From Bradyrhizobium sp. SZCCT0148 (GTDB taxonomy: Bacteria; Pseudomonadota; Alphaproteobacteria; Rhizobiales; Xanthobacteraceae), in NCBI RefSeq assembly GCF_018129985.1, contig NZ_JAFCKT010000014.1, positions 62,001 to 126,000 on the forward strand: a stretch of DNA of 64,000 nt, in the 5' to 3' direction. Position 1 is the stretch's first letter. Each line of letters opens with the position of its first letter. Made by a program: the position numbers and the translations under genes. The notes beneath the pieces are model-generated. The model was not told the origin of the DNA and ran no database searches. It saw only the letters and a list, made by a program, of their open reading frames with translations. Positions 35,910-44,539 of this stretch are shown here, one piece after another.

Positions 35910-36860
35910 TTGGCTTCCGGATTGAAAGTCGCCTTCGTCGGCGCGGGTTATATGGCCGAGGAGCACATGCGGGCCTTCGCCGGTCTGCCCGACGTGACCA
36001 TTGCCGGTGTCTACAGCCGTACCCGCGAACGCGCCGAGAAGCTCGCGGCCGTTCATGGCACCAAAGTCTACGAGTCCGTTTCCGATCTCTACAGCAAGAC
36101 GCAGGCGGACCTGGTCGTCGTGACGGTCATCGAACTCTCGATGGCGGAGGTCGCGGCCGCCTGTTTCGAGCATCCATGGACCGTGCTGCTCGAGAAGCCT
36201 GCCGGCTACGATCTTGCCGATGCCACTCGGATTCGGGACGCAGCCGATCGCAACGGGCGTCGCGCATTCGTGGCCTTCAATCGCAGGGCCTACTCCAGCA
36301 CGCGGCAGGCGCTCGAGCTGCTCAAGGGCAGCTCGTCGGAGAGGTTCATCAAGGTTATCGATCAGCAGGACCAGCAATCCGCCATGCTGGTGAACAAGCA
36401 GCCCGAACTTGTGGCGCGGAACTACATGTTCGCCAACTCGATCCATTTGATCGACTACTTCCGCGTTCTGGGCCGCGGCGAAGTCGCGAGCGTCGAGCCA
36501 ATCGTGCCCTGGAAGCCGGAACGGCCTGGACTGGTTTTGGCGAAAATCAACTTTAGCAGCGGCGACGTCGGGCTCTATGAGGGAATCTGGAACGGTCCCG
36601 GACCCTGGATCGTCACCGTCAACACGCCGGAGCAACGCATCGAGCTGCGACCGCTGGAGCGGGTTTCCGTCCAGCTGCGAGGTACCCGGGCCGTCACCGC
36701 CCCGGATATCGACGCCGACGATACCGCCTACAAGCCGGGATTGCGTTATCAGGCCGTGCAAGCGATCGCAGCGACGCGCGGCCAACCGGCCAACCTGGCC
36801 ACCATTGGGGATTCCTGGCACTCCATGAAGCTGGTCGCGGATATCTTCGGCCTGAGATGA
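35910..36860 (+). CDS. Gfo/Idh/MocA-family oxidoreductase (second copy)
   Basis: 316 residues from a TTG at 35910 that follows GAGGAG at 7-nt spacing; a GTG at 35889 in the same frame overlaps the previous gene but has no RBS. The Rossmann start is KVAFVGAGYMAEEHMRAFAG and the EKP signature appears as LLEKPAGYDLADA. Similarity to the first Gfo/Idh gene is limited to family motifs, so this is not a recent duplication. The C-terminal half is shorter than usual. It is followed directly by the glycosyltransferase-like gene at 36861 with no gap. Confidence 0.88.
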   Translation: MASGLKVAFVGAGYMAEEHMRAFAGLPDVTIAGVYSRTRERAEKLAAVHGTKVYESVSDLYSKTQADLVVVTVIELSMAEVAAACFEHPWTVLLEKPAGYDLADATRIRDAADRNGRRAFVAFNRRAYSSTRQALELLKGSSSERFIKVIDQQDQQSAMLVNKQPELVARNYMFANSIHLIDYFRVLGRGEVASVEPIVPWKPERPGLVLAKINFSSGDVGLYEGIWNGPGPWIVTVNTPEQRIELRPLERVSVQLRGTRAVTAPDIDADDTAYKPGLRYQAVQAIAATRGQPANLATIGDSWHSMKLVADIFGLR

Positions 36861-38306
36861 ATGGCGTCATCCCCGTCACCCCGGTCGGAAGCTGAGGTCG
36901 CCGCTGTTCTGGAGGAGTTTGAGCGGCGTCACCGGGTGTTCGGGCTGACGATCAGAGGGATATCGCTGTGGCGGATTCTCCGGTTCGAGATTTCCTTCAC
37001 CTTGCAAAATCTCGGGCTGTCGCGCCCGATGGCTTCCAAGCGCGAAATACTGGCGAGCATGTTTTCCGCCGTCAGACAATTATTCTTTGCGCCGCGCGGC
37101 ATTCAATATCTCGGAGCCACCATGAGTTCGGCGCTGCGCACGTTCGATGGACGTGGCTGGCGCGATATCTACTTTGATCCCATCATCGATGGGATCGGTG
37201 GTGGCGGAAAGATGCTGTATGTCGATGCGCCCGGCTTTGAGCAACATGCCAAGGGCGCAGTTCGTCAGCCGGTCTTCAACGACACCTCGGTGGTGGCGCT
37301 GAGTGCCGTTCTGGGGCGCATCTTCGGGGTGCGCGGCCATGACGATGTTTTCCAGACGCTGTCACGAACCATCGTCAACGATCTCGGCCTGCCCGAATTT
37401 ACGGCAGAACGAATTCGCCGCAAATACAGCGTCCTGATCTGGCGGAGCTGGCTCTATCGCATCGTTCTGCGGCGGCTCCGGCCCGGTTGCGTCATGATCC
37501 CGAACTCCGGGCAGTTCGCACTGTTTCTGGCGGCGCGCGCGCTCGGCATTCCCTTTGTCGAAATGCAGCACGGTATCTTCAGCGAAAACCATCCGGATTC
37601 ACTTCCCGCCGAGGCGCTCGAATTCGATCAAGGTGCGATGCTGTTGCCGGACTTCCTGACGGTCTATGGTTCGTGGTGGGGCGACCTGTTGAAGGATTCG
37701 GCGCTGGGCCGGCTTGGTCGGATTCGCGAGGTGGGCGCTTCATGGATCGAGTCCGCCCGGGCGCTGCGCCAGCGTCAATTCTCGACCGATCCGGACCGGC
37801 CGGTTGTGACACTGACGTCACAGGGAACTGGCGTGGAGCAATTGGCTGATTTCGTCGCAGCGTTCCTCAAACTCTATCCGGCCCCCCTGCAATTCAATAT
37901 CCGGCTACATCCGGGCTATGAGATCGGTACAAACCACTATGAAAGCAGATTTTCCGCAGATGACCGGGTAAAGCTGTGGCCTGGCAACTCCAGGCCGGAT
38001 ACGTTCGAGATGATCGCCATGTCCGACCTGCACCTAAGTGTTTCCTCGGCGTGCCATTACGAAGCGCTGGGGATCGGCACGCCGACCGGGGTTCTGGCGT
38101 TGCCCGGACACGAACTGGTGCTCGACCTGGTGAGACGCAACGACGCCGCCTTGGTGGACAATCCCGCCGCGCTGGCCATGATGGTCGAGAACCGTGCTTG
38201 GCCCACGGTGTCGAACCGCGTTTCGGACCAATATTTCCGTCGCGGCCACATCGAGAACATCAGGGCGCTTCTTGCCGAATGCGGCGACATAGGGAAGAGC
38301 AAATGA
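36861..38306 (+). CDS. Surface-carbohydrate glycosyltransferase-like protein (GT-B-like)
   Basis: 481 residues without a signal peptide. Features are PNSGQFALFLAARALGIPFV, the motif VEMQHGIFSENHPDS (EMQHG being common in capsule and surface-carbohydrate transferases), a C-terminal nucleotide-sugar-like domain with NIRLHPGYE and AMSDLHLSVSSACHYEALGI, and GTPTGVLALPGHE. This is the general layout of GT-B-like proteins that accompany NeuB/LegI-type loci, so it may transfer a nonulosonic or amino sugar, but no family could be named with confidence. The stop overlaps the start of the HisH-like gene by 4 nt (ATGA). Confidence 0.65.
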   Translation: MASSPSPRSEAEVAAVLEEFERRHRVFGLTIRGISLWRILRFEISFTLQNLGLSRPMASKREILASMFSAVRQLFFAPRGIQYLGATMSSALRTFDGRGWRDIYFDPIIDGIGGGGKMLYVDAPGFEQHAKGAVRQPVFNDTSVVALSAVLGRIFGVRGHDDVFQTLSRTIVNDLGLPEFTAERIRRKYSVLIWRSWLYRIVLRRLRPGCVMIPNSGQFALFLAARALGIPFVEMQHGIFSENHPDSLPAEALEFDQGAMLLPDFLTVYGSWWGDLLKDSALGRLGRIREVGASWIESARALRQRQFSTDPDRPVVTLTSQGTGVEQLADFVAAFLKLYPAPLQFNIRLHPGYEIGTNHYESRFSADDRVKLWPGNSRPDTFEMIAMSDLHLSVSSACHYEALGIGTPTGVLALPGHELVLDLVRRNDAALVDNPAALAMMVENRAWPTVSNRVSDQYFRRGHIENIRALLAECGDIGKSK

Positions 38307-38920
38307 TTACGATCGTCGATTATGGGACTAGCAACCTGGGATCGATGCAAAACATGCTCAAGAAGATTGGCGCAGCCTCCAGGATCGCGGCATCGCCGGA
38401 CGATCTCGACGGGGCCAGCAAGATCATCGTGCCCGGGGTTGGTTCGTTCGATGCGGGCATGGGCAAATTGCGGGAATCCGGTATGATCCCGGTGCTGAAT
38501 CAAAAGGCGCTGGTCGACCGGATTCCGACCCTTGGGGTCTGCCTCGGGATGCAATTGATGACGCGGAGCAGCGAGGAGGGCGTGCTGTCCGGTCTCGGCT
38601 GGATCGAGGCCGAAGCCGTCCGGTTCAATCAGAACGGGGATCCCGGTCTTAAGGTCCCGCATATGGGCTGGAACGAAGTTGTTCCCGCCAAGGCTTCCGC
38701 GCTCACCGCGAATTTTCCCGCCGATGCGCGGTTTTATTTTGCCCATTCGTATCACGTGAAGTGCAAAGTGACGGAAGACGTCCTGCTCGAGGTGTCCTAT
38801 GGCGCCGGTACATTCACGGCGGCATTCGAGCGCGGCAATTTGTTCGGAGCGCAGTTTCACCCGGAAAAGAGCCACCGCTTCGGAATGGCGTTCCTTAGGA
38901 ATTTTGTAGAGCGATGCTGA
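38303..38920 (+). CDS. hisH: HisH-like glutaminase subunit of sugar amidotransferase module 1
   Basis: 205 residues of class-I glutamine amidotransferase fold. The nucleophile is C80 in LGVCLGMQL, and the His/Glu of the triad are H186 and E188 in FGAQFHPEKS. It releases ammonia from glutamine and passes it to the HisF-like partner encoded next (7-nt overlap). In surface-glycan loci such HisH/HisF pairs feed a PP-loop sugar amidotransferase (WbpG/PseA type) that converts an N-acetyl to an acetamidino group. Nothing else of histidine biosynthesis is present, so I assign it to glycan modification, not to His synthesis. The triad is intact. Confidence 0.92.
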   Translation: MITIVDYGTSNLGSMQNMLKKIGAASRIAASPDDLDGASKIIVPGVGSFDAGMGKLRESGMIPVLNQKALVDRIPTLGVCLGMQLMTRSSEEGVLSGLGWIEAEAVRFNQNGDPGLKVPHMGWNEVVPAKASALTANFPADARFYFAHSYHVKCKVTEDVLLEVSYGAGTFTAAFERGNLFGAQFHPEKSHRFGMAFLRNFVERC

Positions 38921-39675
38921 AGACCCGCGTCATTCCCGCGCTGCTGCTGCGTGGTGCCGGCCTCGTGAAGACGACCGCGTTCAAAAATCCGGTCTACGTT
39001 GGCGATCCCATCAATGCGATCCGGATATTCAACGAAAAGGAAGTCGACGAACTCGTGCTGCTCGATATTGCAGCGTCTCGCACCGGCAGGGGACCCGCAT
39101 TCAGCACCATCGAAAGCATCGCCAGCGAATGTTTCATGCCGGTCGCCTACGGCGGGGGAATAACTACCATCGAGCAGGTGCGCAGGATACTGGGCCTGGG
39201 TGTCGAGAAGGTCGTCATCAATGCCGCCGCGCTGGCCGATCCGCAATTCGTGCGCGCTGCGGCTGATGAATTCGGCAGCCAAGCGATCGTGGTATCGATG
39301 GATGTGAAACGCAAGCTGCTGGGCCGCTATGAGGTCTATGGCGACAGCGGAACGAGGTCCACAGGGCACCAGCCGGTGGCCTATGCTCGGATGATGGCCG
39401 AGCTTGGCGCCGGTGAAATTCTGCTTACCGCGATCGATCGCGACGGGACCATGAAAGGTTACGACATCGAACTGGTGTCGAAGGTCGCGTCGGCGGTCGG
39501 CATTCCCGTGATCGCCTCCGGCGGCGCGGGCACGATCGCCGATTTGGGCGTCGCGTCGAAACAAGGTGGCGCCGCTGCGGTCGCGGCGGGAGCGATGTTC
39601 GTGTTTCACGGCCCTCACCGCGCCGTGCTCATCACCTATCCCTCACATGCCGAACTGTCGGCGGTCCTCGGTTGA
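38914..39675 (+). CDS. hisF: HisF-like ammonia-channel subunit of sugar amidotransferase module 1 (WbuZ-like)
   Basis: 253 residues of the HisF TIM barrel. In true HisF the two catalytic aspartates are D11 and D130. Here position 11 is Leu (RVIPALLLRGAGLVKT) while D130 is kept (IVVSMDVKRK). Loss of D11 is expected for a protein that delivers ammonia but need not make the imidazole ring, and fits the WbuZ glycan-associated branch. The barrel phosphate motifs PVAYGGGI and IASGGAGT remain. It is followed 109 nt later by the PP-loop amidotransferase gene. Confidence 0.9.
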   Translation: MLKTRVIPALLLRGAGLVKTTAFKNPVYVGDPINAIRIFNEKEVDELVLLDIAASRTGRGPAFSTIESIASECFMPVAYGGGITTIEQVRRILGLGVEKVVINAAALADPQFVRAAADEFGSQAIVVSMDVKRKLLGRYEVYGDSGTRSTGHQPVAYARMMAELGAGEILLTAIDRDGTMKGYDIELVSKVASAVGIPVIASGGAGTIADLGVASKQGGAAAVAAGAMFVFHGPHRAVLITYPSHAELSAVLG

Positions 39676-39784
39676 AACGGACCGGCGCAAGACTTGCGCG
39701 CCCGATGAGTCCGATCTGCGCCAGGCAGGCCAAAAGATCAGTATTTCTCCAAGTGCCCGATTGCTTTAATTAGGGTAAGCCGCC

Positions 39785-40927
39785 ATGAATCCGGCGTTGT
39801 GTTCAAGAGGGACCGAGAGCGTGACAGTCTGCACGAGATGCATCATGGATACGACCGATCCGGACATCTCGTTCGATGCGGCGGGTGTCTGCAATCATTG
39901 CCACCGCTATGAGGGTGTTGCCCGTCAGCGGATCATCCCGCCGGCCCAGCGCCAGGAGCGTCTCGCGCAACTGGTTGCCGAAGTGAAACGGGCGGGCGAG
40001 GGAAAGCCGTACGACTGTGTCATCGGGGTCAGTGGCGGCGTCGACAGCACCTATGTGGCGTGGGTGGTGAAGGATCTAGGATTGCGACCGCTGGCGGTCC
40101 ATCTCGATAATGGCTGGAATTCCGAACTTGCCGTCGCCAATATCGAGAAGACGCTCAACAAGCTCGGTATCGATCTCTATACCCATGTCATCGATTGGGA
40201 AGAATTTCGGGATCTTCAGATTTCATTCCTGAAGGCTTCGACCCCTGACGGCGAGGTGCCGACGGATCATGCGATTTTCGCGCTCCTGTACAAGATCGCC
40301 GCGAAACACGGGCTCAAGCACGTCATCACCGGCACCAACGTGATATCAGAGGCGATCCTTCCGGAGAAATGGGGCTATGGATATTTCGACTGGTCCTACG
40401 TGAAGGATGTTCACCGCCGTTTTGGATCTGCGAGGCTTTCGACCTATCCTCATTTCTCTTTGCTGGATCTGTTTTACTACGTTTTTCTCCGCCGCATCCG
40501 GATGGTCTCGGTGCTCAATTTCATCGACTACAACAAGAACCAGGCGATGAATATTCTGCAGAACGAACTAGGCTGGGTCTATTACGGCGGCAAGCACTAT
40601 GAATCGATCTATACGCGGTTTTATCAGGCCTATCTGCTGCCGCGTAAATTCGATATCGACAAGCGCAAGGCGCATTATTCGAATCTCGTGCTGTCCGGCC
40701 AGATGACGCGGCCCGACGCGGTCGAGGCCATGAAGGCGCCGGTTTATCCCGCCGATCTTCTGGAGGAAGACCGTCAATACGTCATCAAGAAGTTCAATCT
40801 GGATGCGCAGCAGTTCGAAGCGATCATGACCCTGCCGCGCAAGACTTTCCTGGACTATAAAAACAACCGCGACGTGTTTGCATTCGCCAAGCGGCTGGTA
40901 AATTCGTCGCGGCGATTGATCGGATGA
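39785..40927 (+). CDS. PP-loop N-acetyl-sugar amidotransferase, module 1 (WbpG/WbuX-like)
   Basis: 380 residues from 39785; the GTG at 39821 would give the shorter N-terminus MTVCTRCIMDTT that is more usual in the family. Two CxxC pairs (C16/C19 and C36/C39) probably bind zinc, and the PP-loop ATP-pyrophosphatase motif is SGGVDS (83-88). ATP activates the sugar's N-acetyl carbonyl, and ammonia from the HisH/HisF pair then makes an acetamidino group. The adjacent subunits (38303, 38914) complete the three-part enzyme. Its sugar may be a 3-acetamido sugar or the nonulosonic acid (inference). Confidence 0.9.
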   Translation: MNPALCSRGTESVTVCTRCIMDTTDPDISFDAAGVCNHCHRYEGVARQRIIPPAQRQERLAQLVAEVKRAGEGKPYDCVIGVSGGVDSTYVAWVVKDLGLRPLAVHLDNGWNSELAVANIEKTLNKLGIDLYTHVIDWEEFRDLQISFLKASTPDGEVPTDHAIFALLYKIAAKHGLKHVITGTNVISEAILPEKWGYGYFDWSYVKDVHRRFGSARLSTYPHFSLLDLFYYVFLRRIRMVSVLNFIDYNKNQAMNILQNELGWVYYGGKHYESIYTRFYQAYLLPRKFDIDKRKAHYSNLVLSGQMTRPDAVEAMKAPVYPADLLEEDRQYVIKKFNLDAQQFEAIMTLPRKTFLDYKNNRDVFAFAKRLVNSSRRLIG

Positions 40928-41032
40928 CATGAAAGACTTCCAGAGCCAGTTCGGGTTTGCGAAACGATGCGCTGATCGTGCCGCATACCGCTATCTGTCT
41001 GCGCGCAGTATGGCGGCACTGAAGAACGTGTC

Positions 41033-42271
41033 ATGAGGGTCCTCTACATTCACATGACGGGCGCTTTTGCTGGCGGTTGCCGCAGCCTTTATGAGGTCGT
41101 GCGCGCGTTGCCCGCGGGCGCCGTTGAGCCGGTATTCGTGGCGCCGCGCGGCAGCATTCATGCCTTCCTGTCCAGGCTTGGAGACATGATCGAGACGGCC
41201 GGGATCAGCCAGTTCGACAACACGCGGTACGGCTATTATCGCGGACTGCGCTGGCTGGTGCTGCTTCGTGAAATCGCTTTGGTGCCGTCGACGATCGCGG
41301 GGCTGTTGCGGGCCCACCGCCAGTGGAAGTCGGTCGATCTGATCCACATCAACGAGATCACCGGCTTGCTGCCGTGGCTCCTTGCCACGCGCCTGTTTAA
41401 GGTGCCGGTCGTCGTGCATGTGCGTTCGGTCGTCAGGGATGACCGGGAATCCCTTCGAACCCGCTGGATCTCCCGGATGTTGCGAGATCGGGCGAGCGCG
41501 GTCATTGCCATCGATGAAAACGTGCGGGCCAGCCTGCCGCCGGATCTGCCGGTCGATGTCATTCACAACTCGCTGTCACTGGATCCTCCGGAGAAGTCGG
41601 CTGCCACGCTGGCCGACCAGCTCAGGCTGAAACCGGAGTCGTTCAAGGTTGGATTTGTCGGCAATCTGTTGCGTGTGAAAGGCATTTTCGAACTGATTGA
41701 GGCTGCGCGCCTGACGCGGGACCGCGGCCTCAATGTCGAGTTCGTCATCGTCGGCGGTGATGCAAGCGGCTCCAATACGCTGAAGGCCCGTATCCTGAAC
41801 CGGCTGGGGATCGGACAGGACGTGGGTACCGAGGTAAAAGCCAAGATCGAGGAATATGGATTGGCCGATCGCGTCCACATGGTCGGCTTTATGGCAAACA
41901 TTGCACGGGCCTATGCCTGCATGGACGTTCTGTGCTTTCCGTCGCACTACGATGCTCCGGGTCGCCCGATCTTCGAGGCCGCCTTCCTCCGGGTTCCCAG
42001 CATTGCCGCGGTCAGGAAGCCGCTGGCGGACACGTTGGTCCACGGCGTGACCGGGTTGGCGGTTCCACCGCATGATGCTCAGGCCCTGGCGGATGGCATC
42101 GCCACGGTCGCGTCCGACCGTGCGCTGGCGGCGCGGATGGGCGAGGCGGCCTATGAGATGGCCGTATCCAATTTCCAAGCCGTCAAGAACGCCGCCAAGC
42201 TCCTGGAGGTCTATCAGCGGGTGACCGGGGCGTCTCTCGCCTGCCGACCGAAAGGCCGCCTAAAGTCCTAG
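41033..42271 (+). CDS. GT4-like glycosyltransferase
   Basis: 412 residues of GT-B fold. The N-terminal half has MTGAFAGGCRSLYEVVRAL, a donor-side glycine loop. The C-terminal half shows FKVGFVGNLLRVKGIFELIE, VEFVIVGGDA and, at the nucleotide-sugar site, CFPSHYDAPGRPIFEAAFLR with the E-x7-E-type region and a following AVPPHDAQALADGI. It is a retaining glycosyltransferase that adds a sugar to a growing cytoplasmic-face glycan. It sits between the two amidotransferase modules. No membrane anchor is seen. Confidence 0.9.
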   Translation: MRVLYIHMTGAFAGGCRSLYEVVRALPAGAVEPVFVAPRGSIHAFLSRLGDMIETAGISQFDNTRYGYYRGLRWLVLLREIALVPSTIAGLLRAHRQWKSVDLIHINEITGLLPWLLATRLFKVPVVVHVRSVVRDDRESLRTRWISRMLRDRASAVIAIDENVRASLPPDLPVDVIHNSLSLDPPEKSAATLADQLRLKPESFKVGFVGNLLRVKGIFELIEAARLTRDRGLNVEFVIVGGDASGSNTLKARILNRLGIGQDVGTEVKAKIEEYGLADRVHMVGFMANIARAYACMDVLCFPSHYDAPGRPIFEAAFLRVPSIAAVRKPLADTLVHGVTGLAVPPHDAQALADGIATVASDRALAARMGEAAYEMAVSNFQAVKNAAKLLEVYQRVTGASLACRPKGRLKS

Positions 42272-42435
42272 ATCATTGGACAAAATCGGCTATTTTGCTC
42301 TGCAATAATCCATTGGTTTTTCCGCCTCCAATAGCTTAAGAAGCGGCGCAATCCCGAAATCTGGTAGCTTGCGACCGGCGCGGTTGTTGGCTGCGGACAG
42401 ACGGCCACGATGCTGGCGAGTTAGAGGTTTCCCGA

Positions 42436-43752
42436 ATGGAAAAGATTCAGGCCCCAAAAGAAATAGACAAGTCGCTCTTTGCGCCGGACGCGACAAATCT
42501 GACCACCCGATTCGGCCTTCCGAAGAAAGTCGTGTTTTGCAAGCGGTGTGTCATTTCCAACCAACGGCCAAATTCGGCGGTCGAGTACGCCCACACCAAG
42601 GACACTCAGAAGAAAACCATCTTTTTTGACGCCGAAGGTATCTGCGACGCCTGCCGCTTTGCCGAGAAGAAGAATGCGACAATCGATTGGGATGAGCGCG
42701 AGCGCCAGTTGCGCGATCTGCTCGATCAGCATCGCAGCCGCGACGGCAAGTATGATTGCATCCTGCCGGGATCGGGAGGAAAGGACAGCTTTTATGCCTC
42801 CCACATCCTGCGCACCAAATACGGCATGCACCCGCTCACGGTCACCTGGGCGCCGCATATCTATACCGAATGGGGCTGGAAGAACTTCCAGAGCTGGATT
42901 CACGCCGGCCACGACAACATGCTGATGACGCCCAACGGCCGCGTGCACCGGCTGCTGACGCGGCTGGCGGTCGATCTCCTGTTCCATCCGTTCCAAGCCT
43001 TCATGTTCGGACAGAAGTCACTGGCGCCCAAGATGGCGCTGCTGCACAAGATACCCTTGGTGATCTACGGCGAGAACGAAGCCGAGTACGGCAATCCGAT
43101 CGGCGATACCGATACGGCCAAGCGCGACTGGTCCTATTTCACCTCCGACGACCAATCGAAAATCTATCTCGGCGGGGTTTCGATCGCCGACCTGAAAAAC
43201 CAGTTCGGGGTGGAGCATCAGGACTTGCTGCCCTATCTGCCCGCCGATCCCAACGAGATCGAGCGGCAGAAGGTCGAGGTGCATTATCTCGGCTATTATC
43301 TAAAGTGGCATCCGCAGAGTTGTTACTACTACGCGGTCGAGCACGGCGGTTTCCAGGCCTCGCCGGAGCGAACGCCGGGCACCTATAGCAAGTACAACAG
43401 CATCGACGACCGCATCGATGACTTCCACTACTACACCACCGGGGTGAAGTTCGGCATCGGCCGCGCGAGCTACGACGCATCGCAGGAAATTCGATCCGGC
43501 GACATCGACCGAGAGGAGGGCGTCGCACTGGTCAAGCGTTTCGACCACGAATATCCGTCACGTTTTGCCGAGGAGATCTTCCGTTATCTGAGCATTCCCG
43601 AGAAGGAGTTCCCGGAGGCGAGTAAGATGTTCGAGCATCCGATCATGACCGAACAGTATTTTGCCCGCCTTGCCGACAGTTTCCGTTCCCCCAATCTGTG
43701 GAAGTGGGTCGGCAACAACTGGCAATTGCGTCATGCGGTGTGGGAAGAATAA
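42436..43752 (+). CDS. PP-loop N-acetyl-sugar amidotransferase, module 2
   Basis: 438 residues. Like the first module it has two CxxC pairs (C35/C38 and C70/C73) and a PP-loop, but the loop reads SGGKDS (113-118) and the substrate region YGENEAEYGNPIGD differs from the GTNVISE of module 1, so the two belong to different subfamilies. The C-terminal half (KYNSIDDRIDDFHYYTTGVK) is much longer than in module 1. It is followed by HisF-like and HisH-like genes and then NeuA/NeuB/NeuC-like genes, which points to amidination of the nonulosonic acid or its precursor (inference from order). A 164-nt gap before it may hold a second promoter. Confidence 0.9.
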   Translation: MEKIQAPKEIDKSLFAPDATNLTTRFGLPKKVVFCKRCVISNQRPNSAVEYAHTKDTQKKTIFFDAEGICDACRFAEKKNATIDWDERERQLRDLLDQHRSRDGKYDCILPGSGGKDSFYASHILRTKYGMHPLTVTWAPHIYTEWGWKNFQSWIHAGHDNMLMTPNGRVHRLLTRLAVDLLFHPFQAFMFGQKSLAPKMALLHKIPLVIYGENEAEYGNPIGDTDTAKRDWSYFTSDDQSKIYLGGVSIADLKNQFGVEHQDLLPYLPADPNEIERQKVEVHYLGYYLKWHPQSCYYYAVEHGGFQASPERTPGTYSKYNSIDDRIDDFHYYTTGVKFGIGRASYDASQEIRSGDIDREEGVALVKRFDHEYPSRFAEEIFRYLSIPEKEFPEASKMFEHPIMTEQYFARLADSFRSPNLWKWVGNNWQLRHAVWEE

Positions 43753-43777
43753 GTCCGGATCTGGCGGGTAATCCGAC

Positions 43778-44539
43778 GTGAGCAACCTCAGAATCATTCC
43801 TCGGCTGGACATCAAGGGGAAAAACCTCATCAAGGGCGTCCAGCTCGAGGGCTTGCGCGTCATGGGAGACCCGCAGGAGTTCGCGCTCGACTATTACCGT
43901 GCCGGCGCAGACGAACTGGTCTACATGGACATCGTCGCCAGCCTATACGGGCGGAACAACCTGAGCGACATCATCCGGCGCGCCGCCGATCAGGTCTTTA
44001 TTCCCATAACCGTCGGCGGCGGGATTCGCTCGGTCGATGATGCCAGGCACATCCTGCGGTCGGGGGCTGACAAGGTTGCCATCAATACGGCGGCCATTGC
44101 CCGTCCGGAGCTGATTGGTGAAGTTGCGCGCCATTTCGGCTCCCAGGCGATGGTTTTGTCGATTGAGGCTAAGCAGGTCGCGCCTGGCAAATGGGAAGCC
44201 TACACCGACAATGGCCGAGAGCGGACCGGGCTAGACGTCCTGCAATGGGTCCAGCGTGGCGTGGAAATGGGGGCCGGCGAGATTTTGTTGACCTCGGTTG
44301 ACAGGGAAGGCACCCGAAAGGGGTTCGACATCGATTTGATCAGCCAGGTCAGCAGGCTGGCGACGGTTCCCGTGATCGCCAGCGGTGGAATGGGCAGCAT
44401 CGTGGACTTCCTGAAACTGGCCGAATCGGCCCGGCCCGACGGGATTTCCATGGCCGATACCTTGCACTATAAGCGCGTGCAATTGGGTGACATCCGGGCT
44501 GCCGCGTTAAAGGCCGGATTGGCTGTCAGGCAGGTTTAA
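43778..44539 (+). CDS. hisF: HisF-like subunit of sugar amidotransferase module 2
   Basis: 253 residues from a GTG. Unlike module 1, the first catalytic aspartate is kept (D11 in RLDIKGKN), whereas position 130 is Glu (SIEAKQV). So each HisF-like protein of this locus has lost a different one of the two catalytic residues of true HisF. Phosphate-binding loops TVGGGIRSVDDA and IASGGMGSIVD are retained. It lies 25 nt after the PP-loop gene, and its stop shares one base with the HisH-like gene's ATG (TAATG). Role: delivering ammonia to the PP-loop amidotransferase. Confidence 0.92.
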   Translation: MSNLRIIPRLDIKGKNLIKGVQLEGLRVMGDPQEFALDYYRAGADELVYMDIVASLYGRNNLSDIIRRAADQVFIPITVGGGIRSVDDARHILRSGADKVAINTAAIARPELIGEVARHFGSQAMVLSIEAKQVAPGKWEAYTDNGRERTGLDVLQWVQRGVEMGAGEILLTSVDREGTRKGFDIDLISQVSRLATVPVIASGGMGSIVDFLKLAESARPDGISMADTLHYKRVQLGDIRAAALKAGLAVRQV

